From assembly GCA_002359215.1 (NCBI GenBank), contig DEMN01000001.1, positions 34,301 through 98,300 on the forward strand: a DNA stretch of 64,000 bases, written 5' to 3'. Position 1 is the stretch's first letter; the number at the start of each line of letters is the position of its first letter. The DNA is from Flavobacteriales bacterium UBA2669. Its GTDB lineage: Bacteria; Bacteroidota; Bacteroidia; Flavobacteriales_E; Vicingaceae. The notes beneath the pieces were generated by a model. The model did no database searches and was not told the origin of the DNA. It saw only the letters and a list, made by a program, of their open reading frames with translations. A program made the position numbers and the translations under genes. Shown here piece by piece: positions 52,633 to 60,787 of the stretch.

Positions 52633-55600
52633 TCATAATTTTCTAAACACCACGATGTCCGTACCGATGTCTGTTGTTTTAAATGCCCGTTCAGGTAAGC
52701 GGTAGGCATCTATTAATGTGGCTTTCGCTGTTATCTTTTCTTTGAGCTTGTTGTACTTGGAAGCATTGCTTAAAAAGGAGCTGGGAATGATAAAAATGAG
52801 AAGCCCGTCTTTACGAAGTAAATCCAGTCCCCTTGTGATAAAATACTGGTCGTATTCGCCTGCTCCTGTCCATTTCTTTTCTCCCATACCTGCCCATTTA
52901 CCTAAAAATTCTCCATAGGGAGGATTACCGATAACTAAATCATAGCGAGTATCTCCAAAGTCGTCTTTCAAATGCACATTACCTGCAAAAAAGAGCGTTT
53001 CAAAGGGTTGTTGGTAAATGGTAGCATGGGGATATAGAATCTCTGCTATGCGCTTAGAATAGGGATTAATCTCATAGCCAACTACCTTAGCAGTTGCAGG
53101 AGCATACTTGATAAAGTTGCCTATCCCGCAGGAAGGTTCCAGTACATCCCCATTAGTATAACCGTACTTGATGGCTAGTCCCCACATCTTTTGGACAATT
53201 TCATCGGGAGTAAAATATTCATACAAAATGCCTTTTCCTGTTGCTCCCTGCTTGATTAATCCCCCCCCACCGGTGTATTGTTTTAAATAGTTTTTGTCTT
53301 CTTCGCTGTAAACATGATTTTCATGGTCTTTTTCTACTATAAAGTCCTCTATCATCACGTTGAGTTCATGCGGACTGGTTGTAGTTGGTTTTTTTACCAT
53401 TTGAGTTGGTTTTATAGGTTGATCTACCAGTATATCAGCTGCCTCAAACAAGCGGTTAATGAGCCATGCCATTACTCCCTCTTCTATTTTTTTGGCTTTT
53501 CCCTCTGTAGCTGTTAGTTGCCACAAATCATGGTCAACAATGATGTCATCCACATAAGAGCGGATAGCTGTTTTTTCTTTCTTTTCTGCTGATTTTGTTA
53601 ATTTGGTTATTGATTTGCTTGTTCCTGTATAAGGTCTTCTTTCCTTAAACAAATTACCAAGTGTTTCAATCAATTCAAGTTGGTAAGTAAGGGGTTGACT
53701 ATTAAGCTCATCGAGTAACAGCTCTCTTAACCTGCTTTGATGATAGGCAACTCCTTTAATCACTACCTGATTAACCGGATACTTACCATCTTCTTGTTGC
53801 CATAAGGCTGCTTCAAGTTTTTTTATAATGATGCCTTTAGTTTCTTTTGAAGGTTCGACTCCCAATAATTCAGGGTGCTGAAGCATGTACTGAATGGCTT
53901 TTTTGAGTTTGGTTTTAGGCATGGTACTACCGATATAGTTAACTCCTTCTTCGAGAGGGTGTAAACTGCTAATGAGCAGCGTATTGTCCCTGTATGCCTG
54001 AAAGTGAATCTTATCCTTATCTGAACGCAGGCTTACCGATGCTATCCTAGGGTTGCTGTTTTCTGCTACATCCAAATACCCCGGTTCAAGGGTTACTTCG
54101 AGTTTGTCGATATGGTCGTTAATGAGCTTTTCAAAGTTAGCCAGGAGCTTTTCGTCCAAGGTAGACCATCCTTGTCCTAAGTGGTAAGTTGTTGTAGTGG
54201 GTGCTGTTACATTTTCTTCGTTTTTTGGAAGGACAATGCCTTGCTGCTCTGCAAAGGCTGCTACTGCTTTTAAAGCAGTGGTCAGCAGCTTTGTTTTTTT
54301 AGTTTCATTGTTCAAGATGGAATCACTACTTTGAATGTCTTTTTGAATCCGCTTAGTAATTTCTTTCAGGGCTGCTGCTAGGGCTTCTTTTTTGGTAGGG
54401 TAAGCCTTGCTTTGATCTGTTACCGGTGAGCTGTGTCCACTATAATCTCCAAATTGTTTATGGGTATCGGTAGCTACTCGGTACGCTCCGTTTTCATCTT
54501 TTACTACTTTTATACTTGCGGTATAGTTGGCATTTTTAGGAATAGGAAGAGTAAGAGTTTCATAGTGCTTACCGGCACTCTCTTCAGTGTAAACACCGTG
54601 CTGATTGGTTAGTTGTTGAATAGTGTGCGGTGTTGTTGAAGTGGGCTTAATGTCTTTTTTTACTACATACTCTACCTGTTGCTCATCAATTTGTTTTTTA
54701 TCAAAAACAATCCAGTCGTAGCGTTTTTCATGTGCCCACTCTATGTCGTTTTGATACCATATACTATCAATACCCTGCGGTATGAGTACCTTATTCAGAT
54801 AAGCAGTAGCGAGTGCTTCATAATTAATAAACGGATGACCATAAGCATTCCACTGATCTGAATTTAAGGTATCCACTAAATTGTTTTCATTTCCCTTGTC
54901 TGTATGATAAGGCAGGGTTAAGAGCTGCAATAATTCCTCTTTTCGCTCTTGGATGATGTCGTTTTCAACACCCCATTTCAAGATGGTTTTTACCAACACT
55001 TCTTCGGTTGTTTTTAAGGTTTTTTTTACTCTTAACCTAGCTTCAATGTACCTGCAATGCTCATAACTGTCCTCAAAAGGATCATTGGCAAACAGGGTAG
55101 CTGCCAGTTTTTTATTAGGGGTAAAATGGTAACCCAAATGGGAGGGGATATCTCCACTTTTTAACCCTAAGAATTGCTTGTCAAATTGCTTGAAAGGAAT
55201 ACATGTACCATGATAAACAGGATTTATTTCCCGCTTTTCATCAATGATTTCAACTCCTGCAGTATTGAATTTTTCAGTTGACTGGGGGCTAGTCGCTTCA
55301 CTTTCCTGTACCTGTTCTTCTTGCTGTTGTTTTTCCCATAACGCCAATGCTTGTTGTTTTTCTAGTGGCTCATATCGCATCTTATCCCGGCTAAACTTCG
55401 GTCGTCTTTGAATATAAGCGGTTGCCTTTTCCTCTGAAAGCTGTAAACTGTCTATCTTACCGGTACTAGCGTATACCACCCAAATCATTTCTTCTTCTTT
55501 TTCTGCTAATGGCATGACATCTTCTGAACCGGTAATTACCTTTCCTTGTGATAAGAGCCCTCTTACTTTGTGTTTGTATTTTCTTGGTGCTACATCTACA

Positions 55601-56007
55601 GACAAGAACCCTTTATAGTGCTGTTTGCCATACTTTTTAGCAATAGCTGTTGCTACTTTCTTATAGGTATCAAATACTACAAAATTGGTTTGCTTTTTTT
55701 CTCCTGCTTCTTTATAAGAGATGGTAACATAACTGAATTTATTATGATCGATATTTTCTTCTGTTGGTTGAAAAGAGGCACGAATGGGAACACTTAATTC
55801 ATCTCGTTTTTTTAACAGGGCTTCTTTTAATTCTCCGGCATAAGTAGCATAAGCAGGATGTCGTGGGGATGTCCACTTTAAAGGAACCTTAAATCCTTTT
55901 TTAAAGCCTAACTCCGTTAAATAATCCCCTAACACCTTCGAGGGCTGCTCACTAAAGAGCAGCTCTATGCCGTTTTTTTCATTATTAAAGGAGATGTCTA
56001 GCTTCAT
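52633..56007 (-). CDS. Polyvalent protein: ART-like domain plus N6-adenine methylase
   Basis: The protein has 1124 residues. An N-terminal 'KLDISFNNEKNGIELLFSEQ' domain is followed by a second small domain (about 105-165). Residues 262-460 resemble ADP-ribosyltransferases of polyvalent proteins ('NPVYHGTCIPFKQFD', 'HLGYHFTPNKKLAATLFAND', 'GIDSIWYQNDIEW'). Residues 925-1124 are a methylase with the SAM motif 'DVLEPSCGIGNFIKYAP' and catalytic 'LVIGNPPYGEFLG'. Proteins of this class (Iyer et al. polyvalent proteins) occur in phages and conjugative elements and may modify DNA and host proteins on entry. It begins just after the palindrome array. Confidence 0.85.
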   Translation of the reverse strand: MKLDISFNNEKNGIELLFSEQPSKVLGDYLTELGFKKGFKVPLKWTSPRHPAYATYAGELKEALLKKRDELSVPIRASFQPTEENIDHNKFSYVTISYKEAGEKKQTNFVVFDTYKKVATAIAKKYGKQHYKGFLSVDVAPRKYKHKVRGLLSQGKVITGSEDVMPLAEKEEEMIWVVYASTGKIDSLQLSEEKATAYIQRRPKFSRDKMRYEPLEKQQALALWEKQQQEEQVQESEATSPQSTEKFNTAGVEIIDEKREINPVYHGTCIPFKQFDKQFLGLKSGDIPSHLGYHFTPNKKLAATLFANDPFEDSYEHCRYIEARLRVKKTLKTTEEVLVKTILKWGVENDIIQERKEELLQLLTLPYHTDKGNENNLVDTLNSDQWNAYGHPFINYEALATAYLNKVLIPQGIDSIWYQNDIEWAHEKRYDWIVFDKKQIDEQQVEYVVKKDIKPTSTTPHTIQQLTNQHGVYTEESAGKHYETLTLPIPKNANYTASIKVVKDENGAYRVATDTHKQFGDYSGHSSPVTDQSKAYPTKKEALAAALKEITKRIQKDIQSSDSILNNETKKTKLLTTALKAVAAFAEQQGIVLPKNEENVTAPTTTTYHLGQGWSTLDEKLLANFEKLINDHIDKLEVTLEPGYLDVAENSNPRIASVSLRSDKDKIHFQAYRDNTLLISSLHPLEEGVNYIGSTMPKTKLKKAIQYMLQHPELLGVEPSKETKGIIIKKLEAALWQQEDGKYPVNQVVIKGVAYHQSRLRELLLDELNSQPLTYQLELIETLGNLFKERRPYTGTSKSITKLTKSAEKKEKTAIRSYVDDIIVDHDLWQLTATEGKAKKIEEGVMAWLINRLFEAADILVDQPIKPTQMVKKPTTTSPHELNVMIEDFIVEKDHENHVYSEEDKNYLKQYTGGGGLIKQGATGKGILYEYFTPDEIVQKMWGLAIKYGYTNGDVLEPSCGIGNFIKYAPATAKVVGYEINPYSKRIAEILYPHATIYQQPFETLFFAGNVHLKDDFGDTRYDLVIGNPPYGEFLGKWAGMGEKKWTGAGEYDQYFITRGLDLLRKDGLLIFIIPSSFLSNASKYNKLKEKITAKATLIDAYRLPERAFKTTDIGTDIVVFRKL

Positions 56008-56074
56008 ATAAAGAGGTTATTCTAGTTGTAAAAACTTAAACCTCTTTAAAGGCTTTTTTTTGATTTTAAGTTAA

Positions 56075-56412
56075 CAGTTCCCTATAGGGAGGCTTCTCTT
56101 TTTTTGTTAGAGGTTTTCCTATAGGGAAGCTTTTGTTATTTTTCATTAAACACTCCCTTATAAAGGAGTTTCTTTTGCTTTTTGTGAAAAACCTCTCTAT
56201 AGGGAGGCTTCTCTTTTCTTTGTTAGCGGTTTTCCTATAGGGAAGCTTTTGTTATTTTTTCATTAAACACTCCCCTATGAAGGAGTTTCTTTTGCTTTTT
56301 GTGAAAAACCTCTCTATAGGGAGGCTTCTCTTTTTTTTGTTAGCGATTTCTCTATAGGGAAGTTTTTGTTTTTTTTTCATTAGATACTCCCCTATAAGGA
56401 GTTTTTATTTTC
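56075..56412. repeat. Tandem array of about 116-bp units, each with three CCCTATAGGG-type palindromes
   Basis: Three units (spacing 115 and 117 bases, last one partial) each carry palindromes of the types CCTCTCTATAGGGAGG, TTCCTATAGGGAA and ACTCCCCTATAAGGAGT. Nine hairpins result. Each is followed on the + strand by T-rich sequence, so they look like + strand intrinsic terminators although all flanking genes are leftward. Other possibilities are an origin or iteron-like region, a packaging site, or a transcription insulator. Confidence 0.85.
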
Positions 56413-56464
56413 TTTGCAGAGCGTAAAAGTAACTGCCATCTGCTGCATTTCCTTGGTTGTTTTT

Positions 56465-56478
56465 TGTACTTCGGTACA
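56465..56478. promoter_or_regulatory. TGTACTTCGGTACA palindrome
   Basis: A TGTAC/GTACA stem with a TTCG loop. A near-identical palindrome (TTTG loop) lies in the 36.77-kb control region; both lie upstream of major leftward operons. It may be a shared regulator site or hairpin. Confidence 0.5.
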
Positions 56479-56536
56479 CTTCATTTTTTGTTATTGAGCC
56501 TTTCTTTTTCGTTATCTACTAATAATGAAGTTGTTA

Positions 56537-56559
56537 GAATTTACCCATAGGGTAAATTC
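56537..56559. promoter_or_regulatory. Perfect 10-base inverted repeat, operator-like
   Basis: GAATTTACCC and GGGTAAATTC are separated by ATA, a perfect 10-base dyad in the control region upstream of the polyvalent-protein gene. Size and symmetry fit a dimeric repressor operator. Confidence 0.55.
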
Positions 56560-56628
56560 AGTATAAATAAATCGGTACAATCTTCCCCCTGTTTTTTTTA
56601 AGAGGTATCTTTGCTAGGGAAGCTTTTT

Positions 56629-56949
56629 TTATTTTTTACCCGAAATGTAGCTTACATCGTTTATAGACAAAGGCAATAATTCAGATAACCATAAACGTGT
56701 TAATTTTTTGTTTTCACCGATAGTGAGCAGCATAAAATTGATACCGAACATATCCTTTACCACCCGGTAAGTTTTACCTTTAATTTTCCAATATTCTTTT
56801 TCACAGAGGGCAACATTTTGTTGTCTGCAGCTACGGATAAAAGCAGCCAGATGGGCTGCTTTTTCTTTGTACTCCGGTAAGTGAAGTAGTACCTGAATGA
56901 CGGCATCGGAGGTATCTTGACCCTCTGTTGGTTGATCAGTTGGAAGCAT
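56629..56949 (-). CDS. Small hypothetical protein (106 aa)
   Basis: This mixed helix/strand protein ('SDAVIQVLLHLPEYKEKAAH', 'YWKIKGKTYRVVKDMFGINF', 'LWLSELLPLSINDVSYI') has no recognised motif. It overlaps the preceding gene by 14 bases, so the pair is translationally coupled. It is the last gene before the palindrome-rich control region. Confidence 0.55.
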   Translation of the reverse strand: MLPTDQPTEGQDTSDAVIQVLLHLPEYKEKAAHLAAFIRSCRQQNVALCEKEYWKIKGKTYRVVKDMFGINFMLLTIGENKKLTRLWLSELLPLSINDVSYISGKK

Positions 56950-57268
56950 AAGCAGGAAGGATTAACAGTTCAGGGCTTTGTTCTACAATATAATCTACTC
57001 CAAACACATCGATGTAGTACTGGCAAACAACACCGCAGACAGCTTGTACTTCTTCTTTTTTTACCTGCTTTGCCAATTTAGTAAATAATGCCCTGGAGGA
57101 TTTTTCATGACTGCAAATAATTTCCAGTCCGTTAATGTCATTGACATTTCCCAATCGCATGACCAGATTCATCACCCTGGGCAATAACAGGTTGGTTTTT
57201 AGAAACCATAAAAAGTAAGGTTCGAGTGCTTTGTCTTTTTTAAGTTGTTCTATTAAAATTTCTTTCAT
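56936..57268 (-). CDS. Small hypothetical protein (110 aa)
   Basis: The 110-residue protein is predicted helical ('EILIEQLKKDKALEPYFLWF', 'EVQAVCGVVCQYYIDVFGVD'). It has no membrane segment and no motif I recognise. It is coupled to the 106-aa gene and lies 57 bases after the glycosyltransferase gene. Confidence 0.55.
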   Translation of the reverse strand: MKEILIEQLKKDKALEPYFLWFLKTNLLLPRVMNLVMRLGNVNDINGLEIICSHEKSSRALFTKLAKQVKKEEVQAVCGVVCQYYIDVFGVDYIVEQSPELLILPAYASN

Positions 57269-57325
57269 TTTTTCATTGATTTAGTAAATATTTAAATTCT
57301 ATTTTATCAGTCCTTATTAAAGGGC

Positions 57326-58495
57326 TTAATTAAAAATATGTTGTAATCTGTTAATGTTTCGGGAGGTATAACTCAGTTGCTGCCAAAGCTGCTTAAATGC
57401 TCCTTTGCCGAGGTGGTAGCGATCTGCTTTATTAGTAATAAGTTGTTCTATTTTTGTGAGCCATTGCTCGGGGGTGGATGCCAATAAACCTGTCTCTCCA
57501 TCGGTAATCACCTCTGTATAAGGAGCTATATTTGAAGCAATCACCGGAATGGCAAAAGCAGATAACTCTAAGTATTTTATAGGTGATTTTCCTTTGGTGT
57601 TAAAAGGAATATCCGTTAAAGGCAACAATGCCACATCCAATAGCAAATTATTGAGTTGCTCATAATAGTCTAAAAAACTAACTGATTTTTCAGCAATAAT
57701 AATTAGCTCTTTTAAGGGTTCTTGGTTGTCGGGGAGCTTTCCGTCCCACCCAAAGAAGATAAGTTCAATTTGGTCTCCAAATTTTGCCAAAGTACTTAGT
57801 AAAACATCCTTAATGGAAAGCAGATCATAATAGCTGCTTAAATTACCAATGATTCCTATTCTTACTTTATCGGTATCGTTCTTTTTAATCCCTGATACCT
57901 CCTGTAGTCCTATATCTGAAATAAGGTTAGGCAGGTATTCCATTACTACATTGGAAGAGGAATAATGTCTAGTAATACGCTGTTCATATTCAGCTAAAAG
58001 CCCCTTAGCTGCTCCGGTTAATATATCCATCTGGGCAATATTACCTAACAAGGTGTGTAATTGTTGCTTACTGATTTTACTAGCGTTAGGATGCTCTTTG
58101 GGATAACGGTGATAATTACAATCAATGTCCATGACAAATTGTATATCATCGTTAATCTTTAATAACGCTGCGATGATGTAAGTAGCATCAGAAAACAAGG
58201 TAGGTAATACCACATAATCTGCCCATTCTATTAAACGCTTGTCAATGGGATTGTCATAGTCGTCAAATTGTTTGGAAAAACTCCATTTGTGAAGTGTGGA
58301 GATTAATGCTGCGTGGGTGATGGTTTTATTTAACTCCAACATGGGAAAGACCATGCGATAACATCCGGTGCCGTTAATACAGGGAGCGATATACAACACA
58401 TGGATCTTTCCGTCATTTTCCTTGTAAAAAGGATATTTCTCTTCAAATGTGTAGTCTCCGTTTAATAACTCATATAATTCTTTTACGTGTTTCAT
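57326..58495 (-). CDS. GT1-family glycosyltransferase
   Basis: The 389-residue protein has a GT-B layout. The N-domain has 'VLYIAPCINGTGCYRMVFPM'. The C-domain has 'VRIGIIGNLSSYYDLLSIKD' and the family signature 'KYLELSAFAIPVIASNIAPY' with the E-x7-E type acidic pair, then 'VITDGETGLLASTPEQW'. It transfers a sugar from a nucleotide donor; the acceptor is unknown. In a phage-like element it could alter host surface glycans (superinfection exclusion) or glycosylate element DNA or virion proteins. Confidence 0.8.
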   Translation of the reverse strand: MKHVKELYELLNGDYTFEEKYPFYKENDGKIHVLYIAPCINGTGCYRMVFPMLELNKTITHAALISTLHKWSFSKQFDDYDNPIDKRLIEWADYVVLPTLFSDATYIIAALLKINDDIQFVMDIDCNYHRYPKEHPNASKISKQQLHTLLGNIAQMDILTGAAKGLLAEYEQRITRHYSSSNVVMEYLPNLISDIGLQEVSGIKKNDTDKVRIGIIGNLSSYYDLLSIKDVLLSTLAKFGDQIELIFFGWDGKLPDNQEPLKELIIIAEKSVSFLDYYEQLNNLLLDVALLPLTDIPFNTKGKSPIKYLELSAFAIPVIASNIAPYTEVITDGETGLLASTPEQWLTKIEQLITNKADRYHLGKGAFKQLWQQLSYTSRNINRLQHIFN

Positions 58496-58518
58496 TTTTT
58501 TTTACAGTTATTGGTTGT

Positions 58519-58735
58519 TAATAGTTAGAACAGAGAAAAAAGAGATTAGAAAAGAGAAGAGAGAAGAGAGAAGCAAGAGGTTAATGGTAAGATACTCTGC
58601 TCTAATTTTTTTTTTTACTTTTTATGCTAACTTTTCTCTCTTCTATTTTCTATGCTCTTTCTTCCGACTTCAGTCTTCGGTCTTCTGACTTCTAACTTCT
58701 TTATTTTCTTTTTTCTACTTCATCTTTCCTCTCAA
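58519..58735. repeat. Large purine/pyrimidine inverted repeat
   Basis: This is the longest member of the family. A purine-rich arm (TTAGAACAGAGAAAAAAGAG onward) is followed after a short centre by an extended pyrimidine-rich arm that ends with CTTCAGTCTTCGGTCTTCTG. It fills the spacer between the 164-aa gene and the glycosyltransferase gene. Confidence 0.7.
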
Positions 58736-59226
58736 GCATTGCTTGGGTGGTTAGAAAAATAAGTAATCAGTTGTTTTAAAGGGATTGTTTCAATAAATTG
58801 ATGCTCCCGGTAAGCCTCTACCACTATCTTTTGGGCAGGCCTGGCAATCACAATGCTTAGTTGCTCGGTATTGGTTCCCTTGGCACTTGCATAATCACTT
58901 AAGTAACCTAATACCTGTTGTGTTACTTTTTTTTCCATTAATTCGCTACTTCCTTCTCCCATAAAGAAGCTAATTAGTTCGGAAGTAGTTACCTGTCTTA
59001 ATTGTTTGCTTTTATCATAAAGAAAACCTGTTAATGCTTTATTTTTACTAATTACCACCCGAATGTTGTTTGCAGAACTTTGGTAGCTGCTTGCCACCTG
59101 CAGCAAGTAAGCAGCGATGTTTTCGCTTACTACCACTTCGTAGCTAAACAAATCAATGCTGATATCTTTCATGTAGCTTTTTATTTTATCCGTTATTCGG
59201 GAGTTTTTTTTCTTTTTATTAAACAT
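58732..59226 (-). CDS. Hypothetical protein (164 aa)
   Basis: The N-terminus is basic (MFNKKKKNSRITDKIKSYM) and the rest mixed alpha/beta ('VVVSENIAAYLLQVASSYQS', 'TEQLSIVIARPAQKIVVEAY'). It contains two similar halves ('TSELISFFMGEGSSEL' and 'LKQLITYFSNHPSNA'), hinting at internal duplication. Function unknown. Confidence 0.5.
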   Translation of the reverse strand: MFNKKKKNSRITDKIKSYMKDISIDLFSYEVVVSENIAAYLLQVASSYQSSANNIRVVISKNKALTGFLYDKSKQLRQVTTSELISFFMGEGSSELMEKKVTQQVLGYLSDYASAKGTNTEQLSIVIARPAQKIVVEAYREHQFIETIPLKQLITYFSNHPSNA

Positions 59227-59247
59227 AGGTGTTGTTTTTTATAGTGA

Positions 59248-59817
59248 TTATTGAAAATATTTCTCGGTGTATCTTTGATGAAAGCCAATCGCTTGCTCTT
59301 TAGTAAACTTCTTTTGTTCAATCATGCGGTAACAATAATTTCTCAAGGATTTCTCTGTAATAAAACGCTTCATTGAAACATCAAACGGATCATTAAATCT
59401 TCTCTTTTTGTAGATGTAAAGTGATTTTATCTTCTCCTTATCATCACTTTTTATTGCTTCATAAAAATTATCCAGAAATTTGAATACCTCTCTGTTCTCG
59501 ATAGACCAAGCTGTATCTAATGCTTCATAATAATCATAAAAGAGCCGGAGAATCGGTTTTTTATGAGCTGTTTCATTCAAGTAATATTCTATGGTTGTAA
59601 TGTTTCGTCTTTTGTCAAAGTAATTTGCATCCAGATAACCCGATTTATGCATCCGGATAATCCAGTTAATCAGTAAAGCTTGTTTATCGTTCTTTTCAGC
59701 AAATCCTTCTTTTTTAGAATACCCTATAAATTCTAACCCATTTTTCAAGGATATTACCTGAATATAAGTACTGTCATAAATGTCCCAAGCAGCGGTATTA
59801 AACTTATTTTTAATCAT
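59248..59817 (-). CDS. Hypothetical helical protein (189 aa)
   Basis: This Lys/Tyr-rich helical protein ('LLINWIIRMHKSGYLDANYF', 'RLFYDYYEALDTAWSIENRE', 'RNYCYRMIEQKKFTKEQAIG') has no known motif. It is the first gene after a 320-base non-coding stretch and probably starts a leftward transcript. Confidence 0.5.
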   Translation of the reverse strand: MIKNKFNTAAWDIYDSTYIQVISLKNGLEFIGYSKKEGFAEKNDKQALLINWIIRMHKSGYLDANYFDKRRNITTIEYYLNETAHKKPILRLFYDYYEALDTAWSIENREVFKFLDNFYEAIKSDDKEKIKSLYIYKKRRFNDPFDVSMKRFITEKSLRNYCYRMIEQKKFTKEQAIGFHQRYTEKYFQ

Positions 59818-60140
59818 ATTTTTTCTCCTAACTTGTAGTAAACTTTGTTAACGTTTGAGTAACTTCTTTTGATACTGTAAACCCTGTAAACTGGAAGGTT
59901 AAAACTTCGTTAAAAAAATTTTAATAGGGGTTAACAGAAAACTTAATTAAGCAATTTAAAAAAAAATTATTTTTTAGGGAATACGCTCCCGTTTCGTCCA
60001 ATATCGTGTGTTGGCGAACAGGTAAAAAAATGCTTTTATGTTGGTAGCTACATCAACATAAAAGCAGAGGGTATTTTTCCTATGGAGGAGGGTGGATTTT
60101 CCGGTCGGATGGATAAGGTTGTTGTAGTTTCATGGTTATT
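59818..60140. other. Non-coding stretch with terminator and probable early promoter
   Basis: No gene above about 20 codons is credible. The right part holds a strong intrinsic terminator (60023-60066) for the two small genes to its right. The left part (59820-59990) is AT-rich and probably carries the promoter for the 189-aa gene; the near-repeat CTGTAAACCCTGTAAAC occurs near 59876. Confidence 0.45.
60023..60066 (-). terminator. Strong intrinsic terminator (13-bp stem)
   Basis: TGCTTTTATGTTG (60031-60043) pairs perfectly with CAACATAAAAGCA (60054-60066). On the minus strand the stem is followed by TTTTTTTACC. It would end the transcript of the 92-aa HTH gene and the 69-aa gene, isolating the lysogeny switch from the downstream operon. 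Confidence 0.85.
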
Positions 60141-60350
60141 TTATTGTTGTAGTTTAAGTTTTAAATAAGTAGCTTTATCAAACCGTTTATTCCCAACTAG
60201 TTCATGTAAGGCAAGCTCCACTTCTGTAATGCTTCGCCCTACCTCCTGTTCTCTGCCTTTAATTAGCTTATCATTTGCCTGTATCTGTTCTTCTAATTGC
60301 TCAATAAGCGTTAGGTATTCTTGATCTTTTTTTATGCTGATAACATTCAT
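60141..60350 (-). CDS. Small coiled-coil protein (69 aa)
   Basis: A heptad-like sequence ('EYLTLIEQLEEQIQANDKLI') is followed by a helical end ('FDKATYLKLKLQQ'). It lies 11 bases after the 92-aa HTH gene and is ended by the strong terminator. Possibly a partner or regulator of that gene. Confidence 0.5.
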   Translation of the reverse strand: MNVISIKKDQEYLTLIEQLEEQIQANDKLIKGREQEVGRSITEVELALHELVGNKRFDKATYLKLKLQQ

Positions 60351-60361
60351 ACCTGTGGGGT

Positions 60362-60640
60362 TTAAGAAGAAAAGTTGATATTTTGTTGCTGCTTGTTTGT
60401 CATTAGTGCTTTTAACTTTTTCTTACGGCAAGCAATTTTATGTTGATGCTCTTCTATCAGCTCCAAGGCGGCATCATAAATTATTTCTGCATTATTTTCA
60501 CGAATTTTTGAACCGGCAAAAAATCGGGCAATCGTAGGTACGGACACCTTCGTTTTTTCGCTGATTAGCTCTCTATATCTGGGAGGGAGCTGACTTCTTA
60601 GTTCTTCTATTTCTTGTGGAGTAAACAGTTCTTCCATCAT
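60362..60640 (-). CDS. Small HTH regulator (Cro-like position)
   Basis: The 92-residue protein has a helix-turn-helix pattern in residues 18-60 ('YRELISEKTKVSVPTIARFF' then 'AGSKIRENNAEIIYDAALEL'). It is transcribed divergently from the 199-aa HTH protein across a 147-base control region. This is the geometry of a phage repressor/early-gene switch, and this gene takes the lytic/early (leftward) side. Confidence 0.65.
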   Translation of the reverse strand: MMEELFTPQEIEELRSQLPPRYRELISEKTKVSVPTIARFFAGSKIRENNAEIIYDAALELIEEHQHKIACRKKKLKALMTNKQQQNINFSS

Positions 60641-60787
60641 ATTCTGTATCAGTTTTATCTCAATTTTGTATCAGTTTAATAAAAATTTACTACATTTGTC
60701 ATTGATAGTGTTTATTTGTCAGCAATATTAATAATTATAGATGACATATAAACATATTTTGAATAAGATTTTTAAAGAAATTTTACA
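60641..60787. promoter_or_regulatory. Divergent lysogeny-switch control region
   Basis: Two direct repeats TGTATCAGTTT (60645-60655 and 60667-60677) are spaced 22 bases apart, two helical turns. TACATTTG at 60691-60698 fits the -7 box TAnnTTTG for the rightward gene at 60788. The repeats lie upstream of that box and over the likely leftward start region, so they are candidate operators for one or both HTH proteins. Confidence 0.6.

Noticed and set aside
56075..56412. Possible CRISPR array
   Set aside because: Only three long units of about 116 bases with internal palindromes and no unique equal-length spacers; no cas genes.
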